From assembly GCA_035295125.1 (NCBI GenBank), contig DATGJP010000091.1:62001-126000 (forward strand): a stretch of DNA of 64,000 bases, in the 5' to 3' direction. Origin of the DNA: JAICMB01 sp035295125. Lineage in GTDB: Bacteria; Acidobacteriota; Terriglobia; Bryobacterales; Bryobacteraceae. This document shows, in pieces, positions 43,001-49,796 of this stretch (the first letter of the stretch is position 1; every line of letters begins with the position of its first letter). Both the position numbers and the translations under genes were made by a program. A model generated the notes under the pieces. The model ran no database searches and was not told the origin of the DNA. It was given only the letters and a program-made list of their open reading frames with translations.

Positions 43001-44239
43001 TCCGTGGTGGTCGACGTGCGGCGAAGCAGGATTCGATACTCCGGCGATGGCGATGCCGGTGCTAAGGTCGTTCCATGTCACGCCGCTGTCGGGCGACTGC
43101 ATGATGCTGTTCGCGCTGGCGGAACCTCCCACGTAAACGATGGACGCATTGTTGCGGTCCACGATGACCGTCATGTCGTACCAGCCCTGGCTACCCAAGT
43201 AGTTGGGAGCGTTCACGGTCAGATCGCTGAACGTGGTGCCGCCGTTCGAGCTGCGGACCAGTGCCTGCAACATACCGGCGATATTTGCCTCGGAGACGTA
43301 AACGACCTGCGAATTGGACGGCGCGACGGCCAGCACGATGCGGCCGACATCCACGTTCAGCCCGTTGGGCGCGCTCACCAGCAGGGTCCATGTCAGGCCT
43401 CCGTTGGTGGATTTGTAGACTCCATTCGTGACATTCGTGCTGGAGTCGCCGAGCGCCGCGTACAGCACGTTGGGATGGGCGGGGTCGATCTGAACCCCGG
43501 ACCACGTGTGCGTGGTGTCGATGGCGGCCGTTAGGTTGCTCCACGTCTGGCCGCCGTCGCTGGTTTTCCAGACCCCTGTGTTTGAACAGCACAGGCTATT
43601 GGTCCCTCCGTCTGAGAAGGAGGCATAGGCGATGTTGGCGTTGGTCGGGTCGACGACAATTTGGGAGATCGTCATGCGATCGAATACACCTGCTGGACCG
43701 GTCCGAAGGGTCCAGGTGTCGCCGCCGTCGATGGAGGTCATGATTCCGCGGCCAAAATTGGAATCCAGGCCATTGTTCGCTTCGCCGGTGCCGGCATAGA
43801 GCATCAGCGGATTCGTATGCGCGAGCGCCAGGGCACCCATCGATAGCGTAGACTGCGTATCCGTTAATGGCGTCCAGGTGTTGCCGCCATCGGAAGTGCG
43901 CCACACGCCGCCGCCCGCCGCCGCGATGTAGATTTTGTTGGCATTGGCAGGATCCGCGGCAATGGCGACGATACGCCCGCTCACGTTGTACGTGATGTCG
44001 ACGGAGTTGAGGGGCGCGGGTCCAATCGGCGTCCAGGTGGTGGGGCTAAGGACAATTGCCGGCGGTGTCTGAGCATTCGTGCGCAGCCGCGGGAATAACT
44101 CCGGCCTGCGAGGGGTCCATTTTAAGCCCTGATCGTGCTCGGGAGCTCCTTCCCGTTGGGCTTTCGCGGGGCGGATGAACCAAAGGGTCAGGACAAAAAT
44201 GGGCAATACTGCACACGCGCGCTTCATAGCTGTTCTCAT
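40058..44239 (-). CDS. Giant secreted Asp-box propeller protein with triplicated C-terminal module
   Basis: A 1,393-residue exported protein; signal peptide KRACAVLPIFVLTLWFIRPAKA. The ATG at 44239 or 44227 may be the start, neither with a strong ribosome site. Residues about 60-790 have many Asp-box motifs (SDGGNTWTPL, IDGGDTWTLR, SDGGQTWSNL, PDSGVTWNDL), as in large VPS10/sialidase-type beta-propellers. About 790-1010 are two DUF11/Ig-like repeats (GVNGTTALTFTIANPNSGTSL; LSHTGNFTAGQNGATYNLVV). The last 380 residues are three copies of the PCR..DTR ... QPVVSTLN ... DVIIDINGYF module also found three times at the end of the 1,973-residue protein at 9522. This shared ending suggests a common surface-attachment or sorting role. 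No catalytic residues of sialidases are identified. Confidence 0.85.
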   Translation of the reverse strand: MRTAMKRACAVLPIFVLTLWFIRPAKAQREGAPEHDQGLKWTPRRPELFPRLRTNAQTPPAIVLSPTTWTPIGPAPLNSVDITYNVSGRIVAIAADPANANKIYIAAAGGGVWRTSDGGNTWTPLTDTQSTLSMGALALAHTNPLMLYAGTGEANNGLDSNFGRGIMTSIDGGDTWTLRTGPAGVFDRMTISQIVVDPTNANIAYASFSDGGTNSLCCSNTGVWKTSDGGQTWSNLTAAIDTTHTWSGVQIDPAHPNVLYAALGDSSTNVTNGVYKSTNGGLTWTLLVSAPNGLNVDVGRIVLAVAPSNSQVVYVSEANIAGMLQALVRSSNGGTTFSDLTVNAPNYLGSQGWYDMTVIVDRNNASIVYVGGSASANSIMQSPDSGVTWNDLSTGIAIAGVSNPASPHVDHHGIDFDANGKLLDGDDGGIYRLDQPGVPFWTNLNGNLNTIQFQGINLHPTDPTIVIGGSQDNGTDLFSAGAWSETDGGDGGFAKFSKTNPQRVYHQIPNGSFARQFFRRSDDGGNTWNTKVTSLVDDATKQNFYAPFAVDPGNGDRVLYGTNRIWESTNAGDAWTAISTVGSAGWTPAGHFVDSIGLAASDPNTIYASVFGSIFVTTNHGTTWTKVNLPAPLANTYTVQDIQVDPQHSLTAYVALSGFTGAGNVFVTTNGGTTWRSMSGNLPDLPAWSLQIDPTAPGTFYVGMDDGVYVTTNTGVTWSRMGAGLPRAQVFSIDLNTNLHILGAGTHGRGAWEILTTPVAPPTIAASFGAATIGVNGTTALTFTIANPNSGTSLTGVGFSNTLPAGLIVATPNGVTGSCGGGTITAAAASNSISLSGASLTSVAPSNSCTFSVNVTGTTAGVKSEVTGAVTSNEGGAGSTASASITVVAAPVITLTLSHTGNFTAGQNGATYNLVVANAGTSPTAGLITVTEVAPTGMSLVSIAGTGWTCALAACTRSDALAAGSSYPAITITVNVLLSAASPLVNVVNATGAGAANATASDSTIITPAPSSGLRFIPVTPCRVIDTRNPTGNFGGPIIQGGASRVVPIPQSACNIPATALAYSLNVTVVPSGPLGYLTIWPTGQTQPVVSTLNSFDGRVVANAAIVPAGTSGAISVFVSNPTHVIIDINGYFAPASTANSLSFYPTTPCRIADTRGGFPTGLGAPSIGAGASRSFPIPSSTCGVPAGVQAYSFNITVVPHGPLGYLTVWPSGQPQPVVSTLNAFDGSIVANAAIVPSGTAGAVSVFASDATDVIIDINGYFAAPGSPGAESLYTITPCRIADTRGGFPVGFGTPSLVGGATRAFTIPASTCGLPATAQAYSLNVTVVPPGPLGYLTAWPTGQTQPVVSTLNSPLGKVVANAALVPAGTAGAISVFVTSATDLILDANAYFAP

Positions 44240-44274
44240 CGAGGTAATGGAACAGCATACTACGGCTGATCGTT

Positions 44275-44622
44275 CTAGGGCGCGAGTTTTTTACATTCGT
44301 TGCAAGGACAGATGTTTCTGAGGTGCTCGTAAGAGTAGATCCCTGTGTTATGTCCGTCGTTCCAGTGGATACGCACGGCATACTGCCCCACTTCCTCGAC
44401 GGAATCCATCTTGAGCGTGGGCTTGTACATCTGGAACGGATTAGCCTGCGGCGCGGAGTAGTTGCTCTTCTGCGGCTCGGTGCCGTGAGCGCCGGTACAA
44501 CTGGCGCAGGGGCATTCGTCGCGCAGGTAGGCGAGGGAATACTCGCTGCGATGGCCATCCTTCCAGTCGATCTTGATGCCTTTGGATTTGGAGATGGCGA
44601 TATGTTCGGGATCAAGTGTCAT
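44275..44622 (-). CDS. DUF971 protein with two CxxC-type clusters
   Basis: A 115-residue protein of the DUF971 / gamma-butyrobetaine-hydroxylase N-terminal-like family, with two half-domains: SKGIKIDWKDGHRSEYSLAYLRDECPCASC and YAVRIHWNDGHNTGIYSYEHLRNICPCNEC. The CPCASC and CPCNEC sites probably bind zinc or an iron-sulphur centre together. Homologues occur near iron-sulphur carrier and respiratory genes, but the role is not settled. The ATG at 44622 overlaps the stop of rel (ATGA), so the two are translationally coupled here. Confidence 0.85.
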   Translation of the reverse strand: MTLDPEHIAISKSKGIKIDWKDGHRSEYSLAYLRDECPCASCTGAHGTEPQKSNYSAPQANPFQMYKPTLKMDSVEEVGQYAVRIHWNDGHNTGIYSYEHLRNICPCNECKKLAP

Positions 44623-46808
44623 TGCGTTCGTTCGACGTCGCGGACGCCGGAGATGCGGCGGATGTTGGCGACCACGCGTTCGAGCTGCTTCTTGTCTTTG
44701 ATCTCGATGGTCATGTCGATCACCGCACCGTCGCCATTGCGCTTGTCGTCGCTGCGGGCTTCCAGGCTTCTTATGTTGCTTTGCTCATTGAAGAGCACGG
44801 AGGTCAACTGGTTCAGCATCCCAGGGCGGTCGTCGGTGTAGACCACCACTTTAACAGGGAACTCCTGCGATGTTGCGCGCGCCCATTCGACGTCGATCTT
44901 GCGTTCCACCTCGTACATGAGGTTCTGGACGTTGGTGCAGTTCGTGGAGTGCACCGCGATTCCCTTCCCTCGCGTCACGTAACCGACGATCGCCTCGCCG
45001 CGGATGGGGTTGCAGCACTTGGCGCGATACACCAGCAGATCGTCGATGCCTTTAACCTTGATGACCAGGTCGCCGCTTTCGCGGGTCTGGTCTGGAACCG
45101 GCTGGGGCGCGGGCTTAGGTGGCTCCGCCTCGAGTTCCACCTGCTCAGGGGCCAGCTTCTGGAGAACCTGGCGGGCCGAGAACTTGCCGTAGCCGAGGGC
45201 CGCATGCAGGTCTTCAATCTTGCCGTAGCCGTATTCGTTGGCTACTCCTTCGAGTCCCGCTTTCGTGGTGCGGCTGAGCTGCACGCCGAAGCGCCGCGCT
45301 TCCTTTTCCAGGTACTTCTGGCCGATTTCGATGGCTTTCGCACGTTCGGTGGTGTTGATGACGTGCTTAATCTTGTTGCGCGCCTTGGATGTCTTTACCA
45401 GCGAGAGCCAGTCTTTGCTGGGAAGATGTCCGGGCTGCGTCAGGATCTCCACCACATCGCCGTTCTTCAGGCCGTAGCGTAAGGGAACGATGCGTCCGTT
45501 GACCTTGGCGCCGACGCAGGTGTTGCCGACGTCGCTGTGGATGGCATAGGCGAAATCGATGGGCGTGGCGTCGCGGGGCAGGGCGATTACCTTGCCGCGC
45601 GGCGTGAAGGTGTAGACTTCCTCCGGGTAGAGGTCCACTTTCAGGGTGGACATAAACTCGCCGGGATCGCGCATTTCACGCTGCCACTCGACGAGCTGGC
45701 GCAGCCAGGTGACGCGCTGGTCATCGACATGGACGCCCTTGCGTCCTTCTTTGTACTTCCAGTGCGCGGCGATTCCCTCTTCGGCGAGGCGGTGCATTTC
45801 GTCCGTGCGGATCTGGACTTCAAAGGATTGTCCGCCAGGACCCATGACTGAAGTGTGCAGGGACTGGTAGAGGTTGGGGCGCGGAATGGCGATGAAATCC
45901 TTAATGCGACCGGGTATCGGATGCCATTCGTTATGAATGACGCCGAGCGCCGCGTAGCAGTTCTTCACCGAATCGGTGATGATGCGGACGGCAAGCAGAT
46001 CGTAGACCTGGTCGAGGCTGATTTTCTGGCGCTTTAGCTTCTGATGGACGGAGTAAGCGCGTTTCACACGGCCTTCTACGCGGGCAGGAATGCTCTCACG
46101 CGAGAGGTTGACCTCGATGATGTGCTGGATAGTTTTGAGAAACTCTTCGTTCTGGTGCCGCTTGGACTCGATTTCACGCTCCAGCTCGGTAGCCGCTTCC
46201 GGCTCCAGGTATTTGAACGAAAGGTCCTCTAGCTCACCGCGAACTTTGCCCATTCCGAGGCGATGGGCGATGGGGGCGTAGATTTCCAGCGTTTCCTGCG
46301 CAATGCGTTCCTGTCGCTCGCGGGAAAGTGAGCCCAGGGTGCGCATATTGTGAAGGCGGTCGGCGAGTTTCACCAGGACCACGCGAATATCGGTGACCAT
46401 GGCGAGCAGCATCTTACGGACGCTCTCGGCCTGGCGCTCCTCGCGGGAGTAGAGATGAAGCTTGCTCAACTTAGTGACGCCATCGACGCAGCGTGCCACT
46501 TCGTCGCCAAACTCCTTCTTAATGTCTTCGAGCTTGACGCGGGTATCTTCGACGGTGTCGTGCAGCAGGCCGGTTTCGATGCAAACCAGGTCCATCTGCA
46601 TGTCGGCGAGGATATGCGCGACGTGCAGGGGGTGGACCATGTAGGGCTCACCGGAGTCGCGTGTTTGGCCCTTATGGGCCTCGGCGGCGACGCGATACGC
46701 CTTTTCGATACCGGCGACGTCGTCCTTGGGACGAAGCATCCGGATTTTCTGTTCCAGCTCGGAGTAAAGTTGCTCAACCTGGTCGGCGGCAACGTCGGAT
46801 GACTGCAC
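44619..46808 (-). CDS. rel: Bifunctional (p)ppGpp synthetase/hydrolase (Rel/SpoT)
   Basis: A 729-residue enzyme of full length. Order: HD hydrolase (about 40-190; H-HD-ED seen as MVHPLHVAHILAD and LLHDTVEDT, H83/D84 and E87/D88), synthetase (about 240-370; RIKDFIAIPRPNLYQSLHTSV and EVQIRTDEMHRLAEEGIAAHWKYKEG), TGS (about 395-455; VYTFTPRGKVIALPRDATPIDFAYAIHSDVG), helical and zinc-finger-like region (YRAKCCNPIRGEAIVGYVTRGKG) and ACT (about 650-725). The RxKD motif and intact HDxxED motif suit a bifunctional enzyme that makes and degrades the stringent-response alarmone in the cytoplasm. The DUF971 gene downstream is coupled. The start is the ATG at 46808. Confidence 0.97.
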   Translation of the reverse strand: MQSSDVAADQVEQLYSELEQKIRMLRPKDDVAGIEKAYRVAAEAHKGQTRDSGEPYMVHPLHVAHILADMQMDLVCIETGLLHDTVEDTRVKLEDIKKEFGDEVARCVDGVTKLSKLHLYSREERQAESVRKMLLAMVTDIRVVLVKLADRLHNMRTLGSLSRERQERIAQETLEIYAPIAHRLGMGKVRGELEDLSFKYLEPEAATELEREIESKRHQNEEFLKTIQHIIEVNLSRESIPARVEGRVKRAYSVHQKLKRQKISLDQVYDLLAVRIITDSVKNCYAALGVIHNEWHPIPGRIKDFIAIPRPNLYQSLHTSVMGPGGQSFEVQIRTDEMHRLAEEGIAAHWKYKEGRKGVHVDDQRVTWLRQLVEWQREMRDPGEFMSTLKVDLYPEEVYTFTPRGKVIALPRDATPIDFAYAIHSDVGNTCVGAKVNGRIVPLRYGLKNGDVVEILTQPGHLPSKDWLSLVKTSKARNKIKHVINTTERAKAIEIGQKYLEKEARRFGVQLSRTTKAGLEGVANEYGYGKIEDLHAALGYGKFSARQVLQKLAPEQVELEAEPPKPAPQPVPDQTRESGDLVIKVKGIDDLLVYRAKCCNPIRGEAIVGYVTRGKGIAVHSTNCTNVQNLMYEVERKIDVEWARATSQEFPVKVVVYTDDRPGMLNQLTSVLFNEQSNIRSLEARSDDKRNGDGAVIDMTIEIKDKKQLERVVANIRRISGVRDVERTQ

Positions 46809-47135
46809 TGTACTTCCAGGTTAGCAGGAGGACCGTCGGGGAATCCCGGGGAACTGGGTTTTCAGAGGGTGCGCCTTCCAACTCAAGCATAGGCACGCCC
46901 TCCCGGCCACAAGCGCTTGAAACTGTTCGGTGTCTTTTTCAGCGCCGTTTTGGGACGGGGATAGTCAAGCGGATGTGGGTGTGGTTGCGCGTTGGCTACC
47001 GAACGATCGGGCGGACTGCGTAATAACACTCAAAATATCCGCGACCTTTCCGCTACCGTGCTGATATTGCTGTATTTCGCGCAATTTAACCCATGGCCCT
47101 CAAAATGCGCTTTCCGACGCTGAGAGGATAAACCC
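46809..47135. other. Divergent intergenic region between rel and cytochrome c
   Basis: About 327 bases between the rel start and the cytochrome gene. No gene is supported; the frame at 46661-47023 is mostly antisense to rel. The region should hold both promoters, but I see no clear -35/-10 pair. The last bases carry AGAGGA, the ribosome site of the cytochrome gene. An ATTGC/GCAAT inverted repeat lies at about 47070-47090. Confidence 0.5.
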
Positions 47136-47558
47136 ATGTCACGTTCATTCGTGCTCGTAGCCGCCCTGATTGGCGTTGCCTGCTACGCTTCTGATGACAA
47201 AATCATCAAGAAGGTTCCCACCAACCCAACATCGCCGGCCTCCGGCGTTCAGATGTTCAAAGAGTACTGCGCCGTTTGCCACGGTCTGGATGGCAAAGGC
47301 TCGGGTCCCGCAGCCAGCGCGCTCAAGAAGACCCCCGCAAACCTCACCGAACTGACCGCCCGCCACAATGGCAAGTTCCCCGAACTCCGGGTCTTCTCCG
47401 TGATCCAGGGTGACGCCGATATGCCAACCGCACATGGAAGCCGTGATATGCCGGTTTGGGGCAACGTGTTCTCGGAAATGAGCCGCGGGTCCGGTAGCGA
47501 AGTGCAGATGCGCATCAGCAACCTGATCACTTACGTTAAGAGCATTCAAGTAAAGTAG
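47136..47558 (+). CDS. Periplasmic c-type cytochrome (class I)
   Basis: A 140-residue protein with a signal peptide (MSRSFVLVAALIGVACYA), one haem site C45-A-V-C48-H49 (KEYCAVCHGLDGKGSGPAA) and a late methionine ligand candidate in SRDMPVWG (about M109). This is the layout of small soluble mono-haem electron carriers. AGAGGA precedes the ATG. It stands alone, 55 bases before selD on the same strand. Partner oxidases or reductases are not in the window. Confidence 0.92.
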   Translation: MSRSFVLVAALIGVACYASDDKIIKKVPTNPTSPASGVQMFKEYCAVCHGLDGKGSGPAASALKKTPANLTELTARHNGKFPELRVFSVIQGDADMPTAHGSRDMPVWGNVFSEMSRGSGSEVQMRISNLITYVKSIQVK

Positions 47559-47612
47559 GTCTAATTCGGCGAGCGGATGCGGCTTTCCAGGCGCGTCCGC
47601 TATGCTGAAGTC

Positions 47613-48626
47613 ATGCCGACTGCCGCAAGGCTGACTGCGAACGCAAAAGCCGCGGGTTGAGCGGCCAAACTCAGTCCAAAGTTGTTGGACCAGGTTTTGG
47701 CCCGCATTCCGCGCTGGGCGAACGAGAACGTTCTGGTTGGGTTTGACACCTCCGACGATGCCGGTGTGTACAAGCTTACGCCGGAGTGTGCCCTGGTCCA
47801 GACCGTCGACTTTTTCACGCCTATCGTTGACGATCCATACAGCTTTGGCGCGATTGCGGCCGCCAATTCTTTGAGCGACGTCTACGCGATGGGCGGCAAA
47901 CCGATTTCGTCGTTGTCCATCCTGGCTTACCCGGCCAAGGGCGATCCGGACGTGCTGGAAGAGATCGTGCGCGGCGGCGCGGAAAAGATGCGCGAAGCCG
48001 ATTGCTCCATTCTCGGCGGCCACAGCATCGCAGACGATGAGATCAAGTTCGGATATTCCGTCACGGGCGTCGTGCATCCCGATCGCGTGAAGGCGAATGC
48101 CGGTGCACAGGCCGGGGACGTTCTCGTCCTGACCAAGCGTATCGGCACGGGAGTCATCGCAACAGCATTGAAGCGAGGCGTCGCTCGCGAAGCGGATGTC
48201 GAAGCTTCCATGAAGTCGATGTTGACTCTCAACCGAGCGGCGTGCGAGGCGATGCTGCAGTTCGATGTGCACGGCTGCACCGACATCACCGGGTTCGGCT
48301 TGTTGGGCCACGCGCGCGAGATGGCAGTGGCGAGCCGTGTCACGATCGAAATCGATTCCCGGCTGGTGCGATTCCTGCCGGGAGCCCAAGATTATGCCCG
48401 CGACGGCGCGATTCCTGGCGGCCTGAAGAACAATCGCGAATTTGCGGCTTGCAGCGTTGAGGGTACGTCGGAATTTGACGATTTGTTATATGACCCGCAA
48501 ACCTCGGGCGGGCTGCTGATCTCGCTTCCAGAGGCTGACGCCGCGCGTCTGGAGTACACTTATACGGAGGCCTACCGGATCGGGCGCGTGCTGGCTCGGG
48601 ATGGAAAGCCCATCCGCATTCTTTGA
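47613..48626 (+). CDS. selD: Selenophosphate synthase SelD, probable selenoprotein (UGA at codon 16)
   Basis: A standard reading would start at a TTG at 47682 and lose the catalytic N-terminus. Reading from the ATG at 47613 through the TGA at 47658-47660 gives MPTAARLTANAKAAGUAAKL and then SPKLLDQVL in the same frame, aligning with the E. coli SelD start ([21 protein letters not shown]). Sec16 falls on catalytic Cys17 and K19 on catalytic Lys20; the second Cys of the motif is Ala. The remaining 320 residues are a complete SelD: VGFDTSDDAGVY, QTVDFFTPIVDDP, AIAAANSLSDVYAMGGKP, LGGHSI and HGCTDITGFGLLGHA. The enzyme makes selenophosphate from selenide and ATP for Sec-tRNA. Total 337 residues. 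An upstream in-frame ATG at 47577 is possible. pyrF overlaps its stop by four bases. The product depends on SelB, selC and a SECIS; one candidate follows the UGA. Confidence 0.88.
47661..47705 (+). promoter_or_regulatory. Candidate bacterial SECIS element of selD
   Basis: Directly after the in-frame TGA, GCGGCCAAAC (47661-47670) pairs with GTTTTGGCCCGC (47694-47705) with two single-base bulges, and GTCCAA (47674-47679) pairs perfectly with TTGGAC (47685-47690) around the loop AGUUG (47680-47684). A loop G about 21 bases after the UGA on a short perfect stem is what bacterial SelB-binding hairpins need. The pairing is seen; recognition by SelB is inferred. Confidence 0.75.
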
Positions 48627-49330
48627 CCGTGAATCCCATCATTGTTGCTCTGGACTTCCCCAACGCCGCGCCCGCGCGCTCTCTCGTCGAAGCTCTTGGC
48701 GATGAGGCCGGCTTCTATAAAGTCGGAATGGAACTCTATGCCGCCGAAGGCCTTGCATTCGTGCGGGAGTTGGCCGGGCGCGGCAAGAACGTCTTTCTCG
48801 ATTTGAAGCTTTACGACATCAGCGAAACCGTAAAGCGCGCGGTTGCCGTGATTGCCCAGAGCGGCGCGCGATTCCTTACGGTGCACGGCAGCAACGCCGT
48901 GATGCGGGCCGCCGTCGAGGGTCGGGGTTCGTCGAATTTGAAGCTGCTCGCGGTAACGGTCCTGACGAGTTTCGACCAGGAAGACCTGGCTGAGCTGGGC
49001 TATCCGGTGGAGCTTACGGACCTGGTGGCGTTGCGCGCACGCCATGCGAAGGAGTGCGGGATCGACGGCATTGTGTGTTCGGCGCGTGAAGCCGCCATGG
49101 TTCGAGGGATCATGGGTAGTGCGGCGATCATCGTGACGCCGGGGGTCCGGTCCGCGGATGCAGCGGTTGGCGATCAGAAACGAGTGGCGACGCCCGCCGA
49201 GGCAGTGGAAGCGGGCGCCAATTATGTCGTAATCGGGCGCGAAATCAGCCGGGCTAGCGAGCCTGCGGCTTCCTACCGCCGTATTCTGACCGCCATCGAC
49301 AGTACCCGATCATCGTTTTCCCATCGATAA
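48623..49330 (+). CDS. pyrF: Orotidine 5'-phosphate decarboxylase
   Basis: A 235-residue enzyme of normal size. The catalytic array is in FLDLKLYDI (Asp-x-Lys-x-x-Asp), with the N-terminal strand NPIIVALDFPN, VTPGVRS and the phosphate-binding NYVVIGREISRA. It converts OMP to UMP in de novo pyrimidine synthesis, in the cytoplasm. The start may be TTG at 48623, overlapping the selD stop, or GTG at 48629; translational coupling to selD is likely either way. Its last 77 bases overlap the end of the convergent Nudix gene. Confidence 0.93.
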   Translation: MTVNPIIVALDFPNAAPARSLVEALGDEAGFYKVGMELYAAEGLAFVRELAGRGKNVFLDLKLYDISETVKRAVAVIAQSGARFLTVHGSNAVMRAAVEGRGSSNLKLLAVTVLTSFDQEDLAELGYPVELTDLVALRARHAKECGIDGIVCSAREAAMVRGIMGSAAIIVTPGVRSADAAVGDQKRVATPAEAVEAGANYVVIGREISRASEPAASYRRILTAIDSTRSSFSHR

Positions 49331-49796
49331 TCTTTCCCGCCGCGATCATCTGCTCGACCTCGCGCGCCGGGAACCATTGCATCTCGATGCGCTCGTCGTC
49401 CATGGGTGTCGCCTCGCCTTCTTTCAGGTCGGTGGCCAGGAAGATGGTCATTTTCTCGGCGACGAATCCGGGGCTGGGATAGAACTCGACAAGCTTTTTC
49501 CAGGTTCGGGCGGAGTAGCCGGTTTCTTCCTTCAATTCGCGCTTGGCGGCCTGTAGGGGCTTCTCACCTTCATCGAGACGGCCCGCCGGGAGCTCCCAGA
49601 GGAACTTGCGCGCCGGCAGGCGATACTGCTGTACCAGCAGAATGCGTTTCTTGTCGTCGACCGCCAGCATCACCGCCGAGCCGCGATGCTGCACGATGCC
49701 GCGCTTGATCTCAAAGCCGCCCGGTTCGACGGCGTGGTCTTCGGTAACCCAGAAAAGGTCGTTTCGGTATTTCTCAACAGAGGAAATGAGCTTCAT
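49254..49796 (-). CDS. Nudix hydrolase, ADP-ribose pyrophosphatase-like
   Basis: A 180-residue protein with a complete Nudix box at residues 72-94 (G-RLDEG-E-KPLQAAK-RELKEETGY) and the upstream ELPAGR typical of ADP-ribose pyrophosphatases. It would cleave ADP-ribose or related nucleoside diphosphate derivatives with Mg2+. The ATG at 49796 overlaps the polX stop (ATGA). The 3' end runs 77 bases into the convergent pyrF gene, so its last 25 residues are antisense to pyrF. Confidence 0.9.
   Translation of the reverse strand: MKLISSVEKYRNDLFWVTEDHAVEPGGFEIKRGIVQHRGSAVMLAVDDKKRILLVQQYRLPARKFLWELPAGRLDEGEKPLQAAKRELKEETGYSARTWKKLVEFYPSPGFVAEKMTIFLATDLKEGEATPMDDERIEMQWFPAREVEQMIAAGKIIDGKTMIGYCRWRSEYGGRKPQAR

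Noticed and set aside
47682..48626. selD starting at TTG 47682
   Set aside because: It would remove the conserved N-terminus with the catalytic Cys/Sec and Lys; the upstream reading through TGA matches SelD much better.
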